Below are positions 50,565 through 60,910 of a stretch of 62,000 bases of DNA, piece by piece. Source of the stretch: Cryptomeria japonica. Lineage: Eukaryota; Streptophyta; Pinopsida; Cupressales; Cupressaceae. Numbering within the stretch: the stretch's first letter is position 1; each line of letters begins with the position of its first letter. The notes below the pieces were generated by a model. The model saw only the letters and a program-made list of their open reading frames with translations, was not told the DNA's origin and searched no databases. Position numbers and translations under genes: made by a program. The stretch covers positions 555,795,136-555,857,135 of the forward strand of contig NC_081413.1 in NCBI RefSeq assembly GCF_030272615.1, read 5' to 3'.

Positions 50565-51420
50565 GCCAAGAAATACACAAAATCATGATACTGCTGATCC
50601 TTTAAAGGGTGGAAATGTGCATAATGTGGAGAACACTCCCTAGTGTACATCATGTGATGGACCACACTCCCCTTACCAATGTGTTGTGGCTCAAGCTTTA
50701 AATGAATCTATGAGGAGTGAAGGAGAACTGAGATATCAGAGTGAGGATAAGCCTACAGTTAATATGTTTGAAACCATTGTTGAAAGTGATGATGAGTTTT
50801 CACAAGATGAAGCAAGTGGGTATGATGCATTAAGTAATAGTAAAAATTATCACGAGCAGTTGACAATTGATTGGCATCCCACCTTGAATGTGGTAACAAT
50901 TGAGGATGAAGAAGTTCATCTCAAAAGGCCTAGTGAGGAAGAATTCAAGAACCTCACCAAAGCCGCCATAGCTAAGGCCAAACATAATTACAAACTGAGA
51001 AGTAGCAAGAAGGATGAAGATCAGGGTGAGTCTGGTTCTATGTTTATGAAAGAAGTGTCTTAGAAGAAGGTGGCTAGTAGTAATACTCTTGCCCAAGATG
51101 ACCATGCCAAAAGGGATCAGTCCAAAGCTTTAGACTAATGCTAATAAAAAGACAAGTCAACAAAAGATAGAAAAGGTCAAAGCCCATACTGAGTCAAGTA
51201 TTCGTTCTACATTTGATATGAATCAGGCTTTAACTCAAATGAAAATTACAGTACCACTGATGGAATTGTTAAAAATGAAAGAGTATAGAGAAGCTGCTTT
51301 TTCTTTACTTTCTAGTATATCGGACAACAATGCATCTTTACCTAAAGGTACTGAGAAGGATAAAAAGGATCAAGAGCAAAAAATCCCAGAAATTTATGTG
51401 GGAACTACAATTACTCAATA
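50565..51420 (+). pseudogene. Gag C-terminus and linker to protease
   Basis: A C-x2-C-x3-H-x4-C motif (CTSCDGPHSPYQC at about 50645) fits a nucleocapsid zinc knuckle. It is followed by an acidic frame 50686-51063 (SEDKPTVNMFETIVESDDE) and another at 51218-51420. Frames are shifted relative to each other. The role is RNA packaging and the spacer before protease. Confidence 0.65.
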
Positions 51421-51483
51421 ACCTTCCCAAGTTGATCCTTTCTATGTAACCTTATTAGTCAATAATAGAAAAATAAAAATTGT

Positions 51484-51880
51484 ATGGTAGATTCTAGAGC
51501 TGCTGCAAATGTGATGCCATATGGGGTCATGAAGGAATTGGGACTATCAGTAAGTACTTTATATGGGAAATGCTATGCTATGGACAATAGAGAAGTACCT
51601 GTTGTAGGTACAATGAAAGACGTAGACATAAAAATATCAGTATTCCCTGAAGCTACTTACAAGATAGATGTCATAGTAAATGATACAAAGCCTCATTATG
51701 GAATGCTTTTGTCTAGACAATGGGTTGTAGTAGTTGGGGGAAATGTCCAATTAGATCTTTCATATGCAACTATCCTAGTGAATGGAAATCAGGTTAAGCT
51801 ATATAGAGAACCACGTGCCCCAAGGGTTATTGAGAAAATAGATCCTAACATGCTTAATTGCATGATTGATGTGGATTTGG
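51484..51880 (+). pseudogene. Element B aspartic protease
   Basis: Retropepsin-like domain: VDSRAAANVMPYGVMKELGL contains the active-site region, with DSR in place of the usual DST/DSG triad. The flap region and the downstream GMLLSRQWV (typically hydrophobic-LLGR) follow. The Gly to Arg change would probably inactivate it. It shares one uninterrupted frame (51484-52191) with the RNase H that follows. The frame start is set by a stop just upstream rather than by a true initiation codon. Confidence 0.85.
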
Positions 51881-51959
51881 ACAATTTTAGAGTGGAACCA
51901 ATTCAACCTCAGTTAAAGAACATAAACCCCATTGTTAATGAATTGGAATCTCAACAGGA

Positions 51960-52345
51960 GGGCTTGTGGCATATGTACTTTGATGGAGCTTGTTCCAAAG
52001 AAGGATTTGGAGCAAGGGTACTTTTTGTTTCTCCATCAGGTATTACTTTCAAATACTCTTTTCTATTGGCTTTTCAATGTACAAATAATACAGCTGAATA
52101 TGAGGCCTTATTATTAGGGTTAGAAATCGCTAAGAAACATGGAATTCAATTATTGAAAGTTTTTGGAGATTCAGAACTAGTAGTATCTTAGGTAAGATCA
52201 AGATATGCATCTAAGAATGACCAGTTAAAAAGGTATTAGCATGTTGTTTGGGATGTGATTGAATAATTTGATGCATTTTCAATTGATTGGATTGAGAGAT
52301 CAAAAAACATTATGGCAGACTTCATAGCTAATGTTGCACTAAAAA
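51960..52345 (+). pseudogene. RNase H (archaeal-like, RVT_3 type) placed before RT
   Basis: YFDGACSKEGFGARV, TNNTAEYEALLLGLEIAKKH, FGDSELVVS and MADFIAN supply the D-E-D-D catalytic positions of RNase HI. The TNNxAEYEAL signature is that of the extra archaeal-like RNase H of Tat elements. Here it is fused directly to protease and precedes RT, whereas in the Tat elements I know it lies after the RT-linked RNase H. The frame has a TAG at 52189-52191, most likely from CAG (Gln), and two more stops before 52310. Confidence 0.85.
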
Positions 52346-52815
52346 ATGAATATGTAACACTGACCGGAGTATCAATAGTTGAGGTTAAAGCTAGACCTGC
52401 TATCCCAGATAATGTGTATAATTGGCAGGTGTTTGAAGATGATGATGATATACTTAGGTTTTTACAATGCATTGATGAGTATGAAGGACAAAAAATTGAT
52501 TGTAATGCATTGGTAGATGTAGTAGATGGTAGAGAAGTAGTTTTTGGAAATGACATGGTTCAGTTAGAAACTAATGAGATACCCAAAGGGTATGTTTAGC
52601 TATAGTGATAATCATTTGCACCAGAAGTCATCCACTAAATTGGAAGAATTAGAAGAGGTAAACTTAGGGACAGAGTCATCCCCTAAGTTGGTGTATATCA
52701 GGAAGAACTTGTCTCCCCATATCAAGACTAACCTCATTAATTCGCTAAAAAAGTATAAACATGTTTTTGCTTGGTCCTACAAGGACTTGAAGGCATATAG
52801 ACAAGATTTATTTTA
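52346..52815 (+). pseudogene. Linker between RNase H and RT
   Basis: Frames 52312-52599 and 52574-52816 continue with an acidic segment (WQVFEDDDDILRFLQ) and then FAWSYKDLKAYRQDLF, the stretch that normally precedes Ty3/Gypsy RT (FAWSYxDM). It confirms that RNase H, linker and RT are in their original order and are not a later shuffle. Confidence 0.7.
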
Positions 52816-53690
52816 GCATGAAATACCTCTGCATCCTAATGCTAACCCTTTTAGACAAAAGCAAAGACCTATTAACCCCCTCTTAGAAACCAAAATGCAG
52901 CAAGAATTGACTAAGTTGAGAGAAGGGGGGATTATAAAGCCTATAAGGCATTCTTCATGAGTATCCAATTTAGTTCCTGTCAAAAAGAAGAATGGGGAGA
53001 TAAGGCTTTGTGTAGATTTTAGGAATTTGAATGTTGCTTCTCTTAAGGATAATTACTCATCTCCAAACATGGAAGCTATGCTACAAAGGGTAACTGGTTG
53101 TGATTTACTATCAATGATGGATGGATTCTCTAGTTATAATCAGGTATAAGTAAAAGAGTCTGAGCAATTCAAGACTACTTTTACTACCCCTTGGGGAACT
53201 TATATTTTTGTAAGGATGCCATTTGGTTTGAAGAATGCTGGGGCAAATTTTCAGAGGACTATGGATGTAGCTTTCAAAGAATTTATTAATATCATAATGG
53301 TTGTTTACCAGGATGATCTGACATGTTTCTCAAAGAAGGCAGATGACCACTGTGGTCATTTGGAAAAAATATTTTGCAAGGCCTTGGAGTTTGGAGTATC
53401 TTTAAATCCAAAAAAATGCCACTTTGTTGTAACTAAAGGAAAATTGTTAGGACATATTGTTTCCAAGGAAGGCATTAGGATAGACCCTGAAAGAATTGAA
53501 GCTATTAATAATGTGCCTCAACCAAAGAGTGTCAAAGGAATTCAATCCTTTTTGGGTAAGGTGAATTTTGTTAGGAGGTTTATAGCTAACTTTGTTGAGA
53601 TTGTTAAGCCTATTGTTAAGCTACTTAAAAAGATGCTAAGTTTTCTTAGGATGAGGAAGATGCACAAGCTTTTGACAAGATTAAAAGGGC
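52816..53690 (+). pseudogene. Element B reverse transcriptase
   Basis: Order of motifs: LVPVKKKNGEIRLCVDFRNLN, GCDLLSMMDGFSSYNQ, MPFGLKNAGANFQRTMD, the catalytic box VVYQDDLTCFS (YQDD), and GVSLNPKKCHFVVTKGKLLG. Stops lie between RHSS and VSNLV and after SSYNQV, so the gene is dead. The second half is open from 53216 to 53713. It copies element RNA into DNA in the cytoplasmic particle. Confidence 0.9.
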
Positions 53691-54060
53691 TATTCAGGAA
53701 GCACCAATGTTGAAATCTCCTGATTATAGTAAGCCCTTCTCATTATTTTCTTTCGCTTCTTACCATACAGTAGCAGCAATTCTGCTTCAAAAGGATGATG
53801 AAGGGTATGAACATCCAATTGCTTTCTTTAGTAAATCCTTACAGGCTACTGAATTAAAGTATGAAATTATGGAAAAGTAGGCATATGCTTTAGTCAAGGC
53901 TATTAAAGCATTTTGGCCTTATCTTGTGAATGCAAGAATAATTGCTTATGTTCCACATGCAGTTGTCAAGAACATTCTATCTGAGTCTGAGGTTACTAGT
54001 AAAAGTTGTAGTGGATAAATAGGATACAAGAGTTTGACCTTGAGATCAAGATCACAAAAT
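53691..54060 (+). pseudogene. Element B RT-linked RNase H
   Basis: Gypsy-type RNase H fused after the RT connection region: KSPDYSKPFSLFSFAS, VAAILLQKDDEGYEHPIAF, SKSLQATELKYEIMEK then a TAG, AYALVKAIKAFW. The TAG replaces the usual Gln/Glu before AYAL. The first Asp of the active site is replaced (FSFAS where FxxDAS is expected). Confidence 0.8.
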
Positions 54061-54239
54061 TGGTAAGAGGATTAGGCCTTGCTAAATTAATGACTGAATC
54101 AAATCTTGTCACTGCTGATATTAATGATATTGAAACTGACAAGGTCATGGTCAATAGTATTAAAATGCAACCGTGGTATTCAGAAGTAGTGCATTTAAAA
54201 AAAATGCAACATGTCTAGAAGGAATGACCCACAATTAGA

Positions 54240-55431
54240 AAAGGACATTGAAGCTGAAGTCCCAGAAATATGTTCTTATTCAAGGGGACTTATATTGGCA
54301 AAATAGAGATGGGGCATTATTGATGTGCTTAGATGATTCTCAGGCTCAAAAAATGTTGACAGAGATGCATAATGGATTGTGTGGAGGTCACTATTCACGA
54401 AAGACAACAGTTGGCAAGATAATCAGAGCAGGATATTATTGGCCCACTTTGTTTAAGGACACCCATAAATATGTTCAAAAATATGGTCCTCGTCAGAAGT
54501 TTTCTTCTAAATTGAAGTATGAAGGAGCTTTACCACTTAACCATGTTACAGTTGAAGCCCTTTTTGTTCAATGGGGGCATTGATTTTATTGGGGAGATAG
54601 CAGAAAAATTAGGTAGAAGTCACAAATGGATCATGGTGGCCACAGATTACTTCACAAAGTGGATTGAGGTCATACCTACTAAACAAGCAACTAGTAAAAT
54701 TGTCATTGAATTTTTAGTGGATAATAATAACACGGTTTGGTGTGCCTGTGAAATTGATAATGGATAATGCTATGTGCTTTAGGTTAGAGGAATTCATAGA
54801 ATTTTGTGCAAGTTATGGAATTACTATGTCATACTCCTCACCATATCACTCACAAGGCAATGGCCAAGTAGAATCTAGTAATAAAAGTCTCCTGAACATC
54901 ATCAAGAAGATTCTTGAACAAAACAAGAGATCTTGGGATCAAAAGCTCAAGCTGGCTTTATGGGCAGATAGAATTACTGTAAAGAAGGCCATCAGTATAT
55001 CTCCATTTGAATTGGTATATGGAATACAGACTAGAGTATCAGTAAACAATCTTCTTCCTATATATAAGTTCTTGCAAGCTGAAGAGTTGGAATTATCAGA
55101 ACCCATGGAGGATAGAATGGTTCAGATGGTAGAATTGGAGGAAATGAAAACTATGGCTCATAAAAGAAACCTAAAAATCCAATTGCAATCAAAATATATT
55201 TTTGATAAAAGAACTACAACCAGGAAGTTCCAAATTGGTGATATGGTTCTTTAGTGGAATGCTAGAGGACAGGACAAGGGTAAGCACGAGAAATTTGAAT
55301 CACTATGGATAGGCCCTTTGATTGTTTTTTATGTTAATGGATAGGATTCATATTTTTTACAAAGAATGAATGGTGAAGTACAAGAATTTCTAGTGCATGG
55401 ACAATTCCTGAAGTATTACTTATCATGATTT
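54240..55431 (+). pseudogene. Element B integrase
   Basis: The zinc-binding N-terminus keeps its His pair (EMHNGLCGGHYSRKTT) but its Cys pair is altered (YVQKYGPRQKF instead of CxxC). The core domain has D in WGIDFIGEI (frameshifted at about 54570), D in LIMDNAMCF and E in NGQVESSNKS, giving a readable DDE triad. The C-terminal part runs to GQFLKYYLS with a stop near 55428. Frames 54248-54583, 54519-54767 and 54742-55254 overlap by shifts. Confidence 0.85.
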
Positions 55432-55580
55432 GTTTTAAGTCCATGCATAGTAGTTGTAGAAGCTATATATATTAGGTTTGCTTTGATTTTGGGTTCTATT
55501 TTGGTTTGCGTTCCAGAGTGTTTGTCAAGTTCTTGCATTGGTCTCGCATCCAACCATCCCCAGTCAGAGCCAAAGTTATC
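55432..55580 (+). other. Short spacer after integrase
   Basis: About 150 bases between the integrase end and repeat X, without coding sequence and without an LTR or PPT. A normal 3' LTR is not found here. Confidence 0.6.
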
Positions 55581-56057
55581 AGTGTTTTAAATGTGTTGGA
55601 AGTCTTGCCTTTTATCCTTAAAAGTCTTTCAAAATTCAAAAATTTGACCCTTGTCTGTGAGTCTATGGTTCCTAAGGGTTTAGGGATTTACAATTTCAAA
55701 ACCATTTAAAGAATAAACCTTTGTGTCGTATTAGTTCCAAGTCATTTCTATTTTTCCCATTTCTTTTTTCCACTTAAGTGGAAGGGTCGTTGTGTCACTG
55801 AAAGGGGCCATTTAAGTCTAGGCTTGGGCGGGTTTTAATTAAATTTGAAATATCTTGCAGTTTCCTAAAGTCCTAAGTCTTTTCCTTTGTATCTATCGAG
55901 TTTTTAAAGGACAAATAATTTTCTTTTGATCTAGCAGTTGTCATGATACCGCAATGAGAATTTACGCAATTCTTATTCATTGCGACCCAGCGACAAGCCA
56001 CTAGCGGTAGGCCCATGCAGACAGTTAATGTAGGCGGGCCCATGTAGATAGTTAATG
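55581..56057 (+). repeat. Terminal direct repeat X, copy 2 (truncated)
   Basis: Aligns with 34342-34830 and ends in 'cagttaatgtaggcgggccc' and 'gatagttaatgta', where the sequence changes abruptly to element 2 integrase. Only one of the four subrepeats of copy 1 is present. Confidence 0.85.
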
Positions 56058-56561
56058 TAAGGATTGGCATGTGCAACTCAATTCGGCACTCTAGGCTTAT
56101 AGGACTAGCATCAGGACACCTACAGGGGCTATGCCATATTCATTGGTGTATGGATCAGAATAAATTTTACTTCTTGAGGTAGAAATTCCATCGCTCAGAA
56201 TATCTTTAAAAGGCCTCATTCCATATGAGGAGTATCGGGTCAACATATTACAAGAACTAGAGCTTCTGGATGAAAAATGACAACATGCCTATGATCATCT
56301 CAAAGCATACCAACAACGCATGTGAAAAATCTATGACCACATAGTCATCCCTAGGTTTTTTAAAGTTGGTGATCTTGTACTCAAGGAAAATCCCAAAAAT
56401 CAACAAGATCGAGAAAAGAAGGGGAAGTTTGAACCTAACTGGTTGGGTCCCTATGTTATCATATCAACCTATGGATTAGGCACCTATCAGCTAACAACTT
56501 TAGAGGGTGGTGTGTTGGGCGAACCAACCAACAACATCCATCTGAAGAATATCTACACTTG
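56058..56561 (+). pseudogene. Element 2 integrase, C-terminal end
   Basis: The frame picks up in the middle of the integrase core (KDWHVQLNSAL, stop, AYRTSIRTPTGAMPYSLVYG) and continues through VEIPSLRISLKG, KVGDLVLKENPK and KFEPNWLGPYVI to the stop after HLKNIYT near 56561. The four in-frame stops include two TGA codons where Arg (CGA) would fit. Everything N-terminal to this point is missing, which shows that the junction with element B removed the pol core. Confidence 0.85.
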
Positions 56562-57510
56562 AGTGGTATAATGCACAAAAAAAGTAACAAAATAAAAAAA
56601 AAGTGAAAAAAAAAAAAATACAAAAAGTGCAATAAAAACAAGTGGTGAAAACTTGGCAATAGGCGCTATTTGTGAGGGAATAAGCTCCTCTATCTATCAT
56701 TACTCATGTATTTGGCATCTGAAGTCAAAGCTAATAGCCATCACCCAATACTTTTTACGCAACATTATCCTAGACATACTTAGCGTAGTCACTGTCCTTG
56801 CTTATCTGAAAATCAGTTCATCATATCCCACTATGGCTTGATAATCACTGTGACTATTCACATCAATCAATATCTATATCTAGGGGAAGTGTTCCTCTGA
56901 CTTCAAGCATTCCAACAACAAGCAAACAAGAATCACAACACGCTAAGGAAATCATGTCAACAACAGCTCATCAGTCGAGAAAACAAAACACTGAGGCTAT
57001 TAACAAATTCAACATACACATGATGGATGATTTTCTAGATTATGATTTGTTTACATCTTGCATGAAGTTTTGACTATTTTGCACTTCAACATTTTTGAAT
57101 CATTCGACCTTCTAAATTTCTCAACAATGCATCAAGCTAGAGAAAGTAGCATGGAGTACGATATTTTTGGTTTTCTGTCTATGACGCGATTATTAGTACA
57201 GTGCAAATGTGTCTCGAGACATGATTGGAAACATAGCATTGAAGACATTATCCACTTTGTGCATACAAATGGTTAACTCTTGTCTTTTTTACGCAAGCAA
57301 CACTTAGGTCATCTTGGTTCAATTATACCCCGATGCTTGTGTCATCTTGCAATATCAAAATCCATGTACATTTTACTCAGGTCATTATGGTTCAATTATA
57401 CCATTATGCTTGTATAAAGTTCCAACATAGCAAAATCTCAATGATGAAAAACCAAAACAAAGCAAAAACATGTGACTACACAGGAATGACAATGAGAAAA
57501 TGAGGGTGAA
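56562..57510 (+). other. 3' region of element 2, first part
   Basis: Starts with an A-rich stretch (56572-56640), then non-coding sequence. The frames are short and unrelated to known domains. Nothing else is seen. Confidence 0.6.
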
Positions 57511-57666
57511 CATTTAGTTGCATGTCATTTTAAAAACTTGCATTTAGTTGCATATCATTTTAAAAATTGCATTTAGTTGCATATCATTTTAAAACTTGCA
57601 TTTAGTTACGTATCATTTTAAAACTAGCACTTAGTTGCATATCATTTTGCATTTAGCTGCATATCA
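57511..57666. repeat. ~30-bp tandem repeat, five to six copies
   Basis: The unit 'catttagttgcatatcattt' + 'taaaacttg' is repeated with small changes, the last copies being shorter. It is a local minisatellite in the 3' region of element 2. Confidence 0.85.
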
Positions 57667-58699
57667 CATTATCATTATCATACATCTCACAAATCAAATC
57701 AATACAACCTATCATTAAATCATCATATCATCCATCATATCAATCAATATCTAATCAAGAGAATTTATCTAAGCATCACATCATCATCGTAGAATCATCA
57801 TATCAATGCATAAATCATCATCTATAAACACATCACATGTGGATCGGGAAATCGGTGTCATATATATCTCAAAAATGGTCAAAATATACAAGGGATGTCA
57901 TGTCTGTCAAAATACAACACAATAATTAAAATACAATAAAGACAAGTCTCTCAGGTATGACTATCTCTTGAGGCTGATGGTCGCACAACAGATGTCCCAG
58001 CACATGAATCTCCACTAGTAGGATCACGACAAGGAGGCCCTGTAACTCCTCTTCTCTTTGTCCTCGAATGAGTCTGAATGGATTGACTAGATGCCACCAC
58101 AACATAGCTAGGAGAGCTCTGTGATCTCTATGGACCACCTCCTCATGTACTCAGCCTCCGTGCGACCTAGGTTCTCTCTCTCCGTATCTCGCTCTGTTGT
58201 GAGCTATGTAATCTGACGTTGCTGAGTTAATACCTATGCCTCCAACTCCTACACTATAACATGTAGTACTTGGATCTATGAATCATGTCGATGCATGGGT
58301 ACCCTGATCTATACCGGTACCTAGGTGGTGACACCACCTGTCCCTGTCCTAGGTGTCGGTGGAGGTAACACATCTGACCTCCTCCGCTGAGTCGACCGCC
58401 TGAACTCTTCTACCTCACCCACAACCACCAACACCTCACCCACTCTACCAACCCTGCTAGCTCCAAGAACCAAACCTCCTCTACCTCCATCACCACCTGA
58501 TCATATAACTAATCCAATCCTCCCTTTGTCTCCTCCACCTCCTCTCCCATCTCCCCCTCTATCTCCTCTCCTCCCTCCATCTCCTCCTTTTTCTCCTCTC
58601 CTCCCTCCATTTCCTCCTCTATCTCCCCATCTCCCTCTACCACCTCCCCTCCCATCTCCCTCGTCATCTCCTCCATTATCTCCATATCCCTCCTCTATC
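57667..58699. other. Region between minisatellite and PMD gene; C/T-rich part
   Basis: 57667-57925 is ATCA-rich simple sequence. 57926-58138 on the minus strand is open but not recognised. 58520-58740 is pyrimidine-rich on the plus strand ('tctcctccctccatctcctc'), which would encode an acidic/Arg-rich tail if the antisense PMD frame extended this far. Confidence 0.5.
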
Positions 58700-58719
58700 T
58701 CCTCTCCCTCCTCCTCTCT

Positions 58720-59916
58720 TCATCTCACTCGTGTCTCTAGCTTCTCATCCTCATCATCATCAAAGGAAGGAAGCATCCCTGTTGGATTTGATATTCGTGC
58801 CATGGCATGTGCCATAAAATATGTTGAGAACTCCTTCGTCATCCCAGCATCCACCACTCTAACCCTGTAATCCCATATTTGTCCGGCCAAGAGCATGTAC
58901 TCCTCCACAGTTGTTGCACTATCTACAGTTGGACCCCACTCTAGTACATCCTGTCTCCGGTGAGCATATAAGCATACTCCCTGTGGTATAACTTGTTGTC
59001 AACCATACTGTCATTGAACATGGCTATGCAAAAATCTCTCAATGATAAAAGGCATCCACCTAATCAGGTATCTCATCATATAGACATAGGGCATCTCTAG
59101 CCCATCCTCATCCCATACCTCATAGTCCATATATGGTCTCCAAATAACTGTATCAATGTCATCCAACACCCTCCTCCAATGCTCTAGCATGCTCAACTTA
59201 CGCTAGACAACTATCCCTGTATAACCATACACATAGGCCTGACCAATCGACCTATCCCTATCTGCAAGTGGCCTCACTGTAGGAATGTGCTCCCAAGCCC
59301 ACACTTGTAATAAAGCCACCCTGGCTAATAAGCTCATGTATCCTAGATACACCACCTGGTGCAGCTCCCTGTACAAGTGTGATAACATATAGGAGCCCCA
59401 AGCGAACCTGCGTCCCTATGTCACCATATCCTCCAAAACCAATCCCCAGCCCACTACCACTCCCTTCGACCTCTAGTTGAGACAAAATAATCCACCTACA
59501 AAACTTGCCAGTACAGAGGGTAGAGGAGCATAATCAAGATCCACAAACTCCTACGAAGGGATCTCGTATCCACTAATCTGATCATCATGGAATATCCAAC
59601 GGAGAGCCTTTGTCCCACCCTCCTCACTCTACTCATATGGCAATAGTGCCCCAATCACTAAAATCCAAAGAATCTGATAACAGTCCTGTAGAGTGACTAC
59701 CATCTCACTTGTCGCCAAATGAAAGGTGTTCGTATCACTGTGCCACCTCTCTGCTAAAGCTGTCAGCAAACACTAGTTAATGATATACCAAGGCATGTCC
59801 AATAAAGAGGATAAACCACACCTTTCAATAACATCTCTATCTACCTATGATAACCATGGAATCAAGGACCATGGTCTCAGAAATTGCTCTTGTGGTTGGA
59901 GTACACCAAGCTGTGC
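58720..59916 (-). pseudogene. Antisense plant-mobile-domain (PMD) gene
   Basis: From 59916 down to 58720 one minus-strand frame of about 399 codons carries the PMD signature in order: LTALAERWHSDTNTFHL, GRRFAWGSYMLSHLYREL, LLQVWAWEHIPTVRP, VIWRPYMDYEVWDEDG and YLIRWMPFIIERFLHSHV. The frame never shifts but has nine in-frame stops, seven TAG and two TGA. PMD is the domain of MAIN/MAIL1-type nuclear proteins and is also found in some Tat-related Gypsy elements. A canonical 3' splice site (TTGTTTTGCAG) at 59917-59927 suggests an upstream exon lost in the repeats beyond 60000. The tail ends in an acidic stretch (FDDDEDEKLE). Confidence 0.85.
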
Positions 59917-60000
59917 CTGCAAAACAACAAATGTTCAACATCAGTTTCCACATCTATCCGATATATCCAATCAAAACAAAATCAACTTGAAACAATGAAG

Positions 60001-60300
60001 CATCAAATCAAGTCCCATATCGAAAAATCAAAATCCATAACACAAGCATCATAACGAGAAATCAAATCAAGTCCCATATCAAAAATAAAAAATCCATAAC
60101 GCAAGCATCATATCAAGAAATCAAAATCAAGACCCATATCAAAATCAATCAAGCCCCACATCGAAATCAAATCAAAAAAATCCATATCGCAAGAATCATA
60201 TCAAAATCAATCAAAACCCATAATGAAATCAATCAAGACCCCTATCACAACAAAAAAATCCATATCGCAAGCATCATATTGGAAATCAAGAATCGGAACT
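60001..60300. repeat. ~60-bp degenerate tandem repeat
   Basis: Four to five copies of 'caaatcaagtcccatatc' + 'aaaatccata' + 'cgcaagcatcatatc', with the spacing drifting. It lies in the 3' region of element 2, upstream of the antisense PMD reading direction. Confidence 0.8.
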
Positions 60301-60619
60301 CATATCGGACATCAATATTATATTGAAAGGAAAAAATCAAAGATCCATATCAACAGAAAATTAGGATCCTTATTCAAGCAATCAATCAGCTTGACACTTC
60401 AAAACCAAAAGCCATTTCAAAGACTATCAATCATCGTATCAAGACTCAAACATCATCACAGCAGGCAAGACATTGGCTTAGAACTCATCCCAAAGCACTC
60501 AGCAGACACCTATCCCCTCCTAAGCCATCTACCTCCTTTATTTTCCCAAGCAACGCATTCTTCCAAGTCCTTTCTACCCATTTTTTCTTGCCCATGAGCC
60601 AAAACAACCTTTCCACGTG

Positions 60620-60910
60620 CTAAGCTGCTAACTATGCGCTATCCTTCTTCATTTATGCGCTATAATCTTTACCCTACGCACTAATCTGCTTTAGTGCTAG
60701 CAAACATCACCATCGCACTAACTTGCTTACCCTATGTGCTAGGTTAACCCTATGCACTATCCTACACACCACACATGCTTACCTGTTAGTCCTATGTGCT
60801 AAAACATCCTACGCACTATCCTACACCTGCGATGCACTGCAGAATGATCCCCAAATGCTACCCTAGCTAAAAAAACCCTATGCGCTACTGTTTCTATCAT
60901 ATGCACTATG
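60620..60910 (+). repeat. ATGCGCTA-motif cluster near the 3' end of element 2
   Basis: About a dozen copies of 'atgcgcta', 'acgcacta' or 'atgtgcta'. The same motif fills parts of the 5' leader (29420-29680, 31210-31560) but in opposite orientation (tagcgcat there). Confidence 0.7.

Larger units (their letters stand above)
34342..56057 (+). mobile_element. Element B: permuted Tat/Ogre-like element with one internal LTR
   Basis: Order is X copy 1, ORFx, inverted repeat and PPT, LTR, PBS, five tandem leader/gag units, gag, protease, RNase H, RT, RNase H, integrase, X copy 2. Because a complete PPT-LTR-PBS junction lies in the middle and X recurs at both ends, the natural order is probably LTR-PBS-gag-pol-X-ORFx-PPT-LTR. 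The block may then be parts of two copies sharing one LTR, or a linearised circle. The alternative is that X is itself a long terminal repeat (both copies begin near a TG). Confidence 0.7.

Noticed and set aside
57513-57666. Possible CRISPR-like array (regular 30-bp repeat)
   Set aside because: Repeats are contiguous without unique spacers and the setting is a plant retroelement.
58526-58870. Pro/Ser-rich plus-strand frame
   Set aside because: Lies opposite the PMD frame in pyrimidine-rich DNA; composition artefact.
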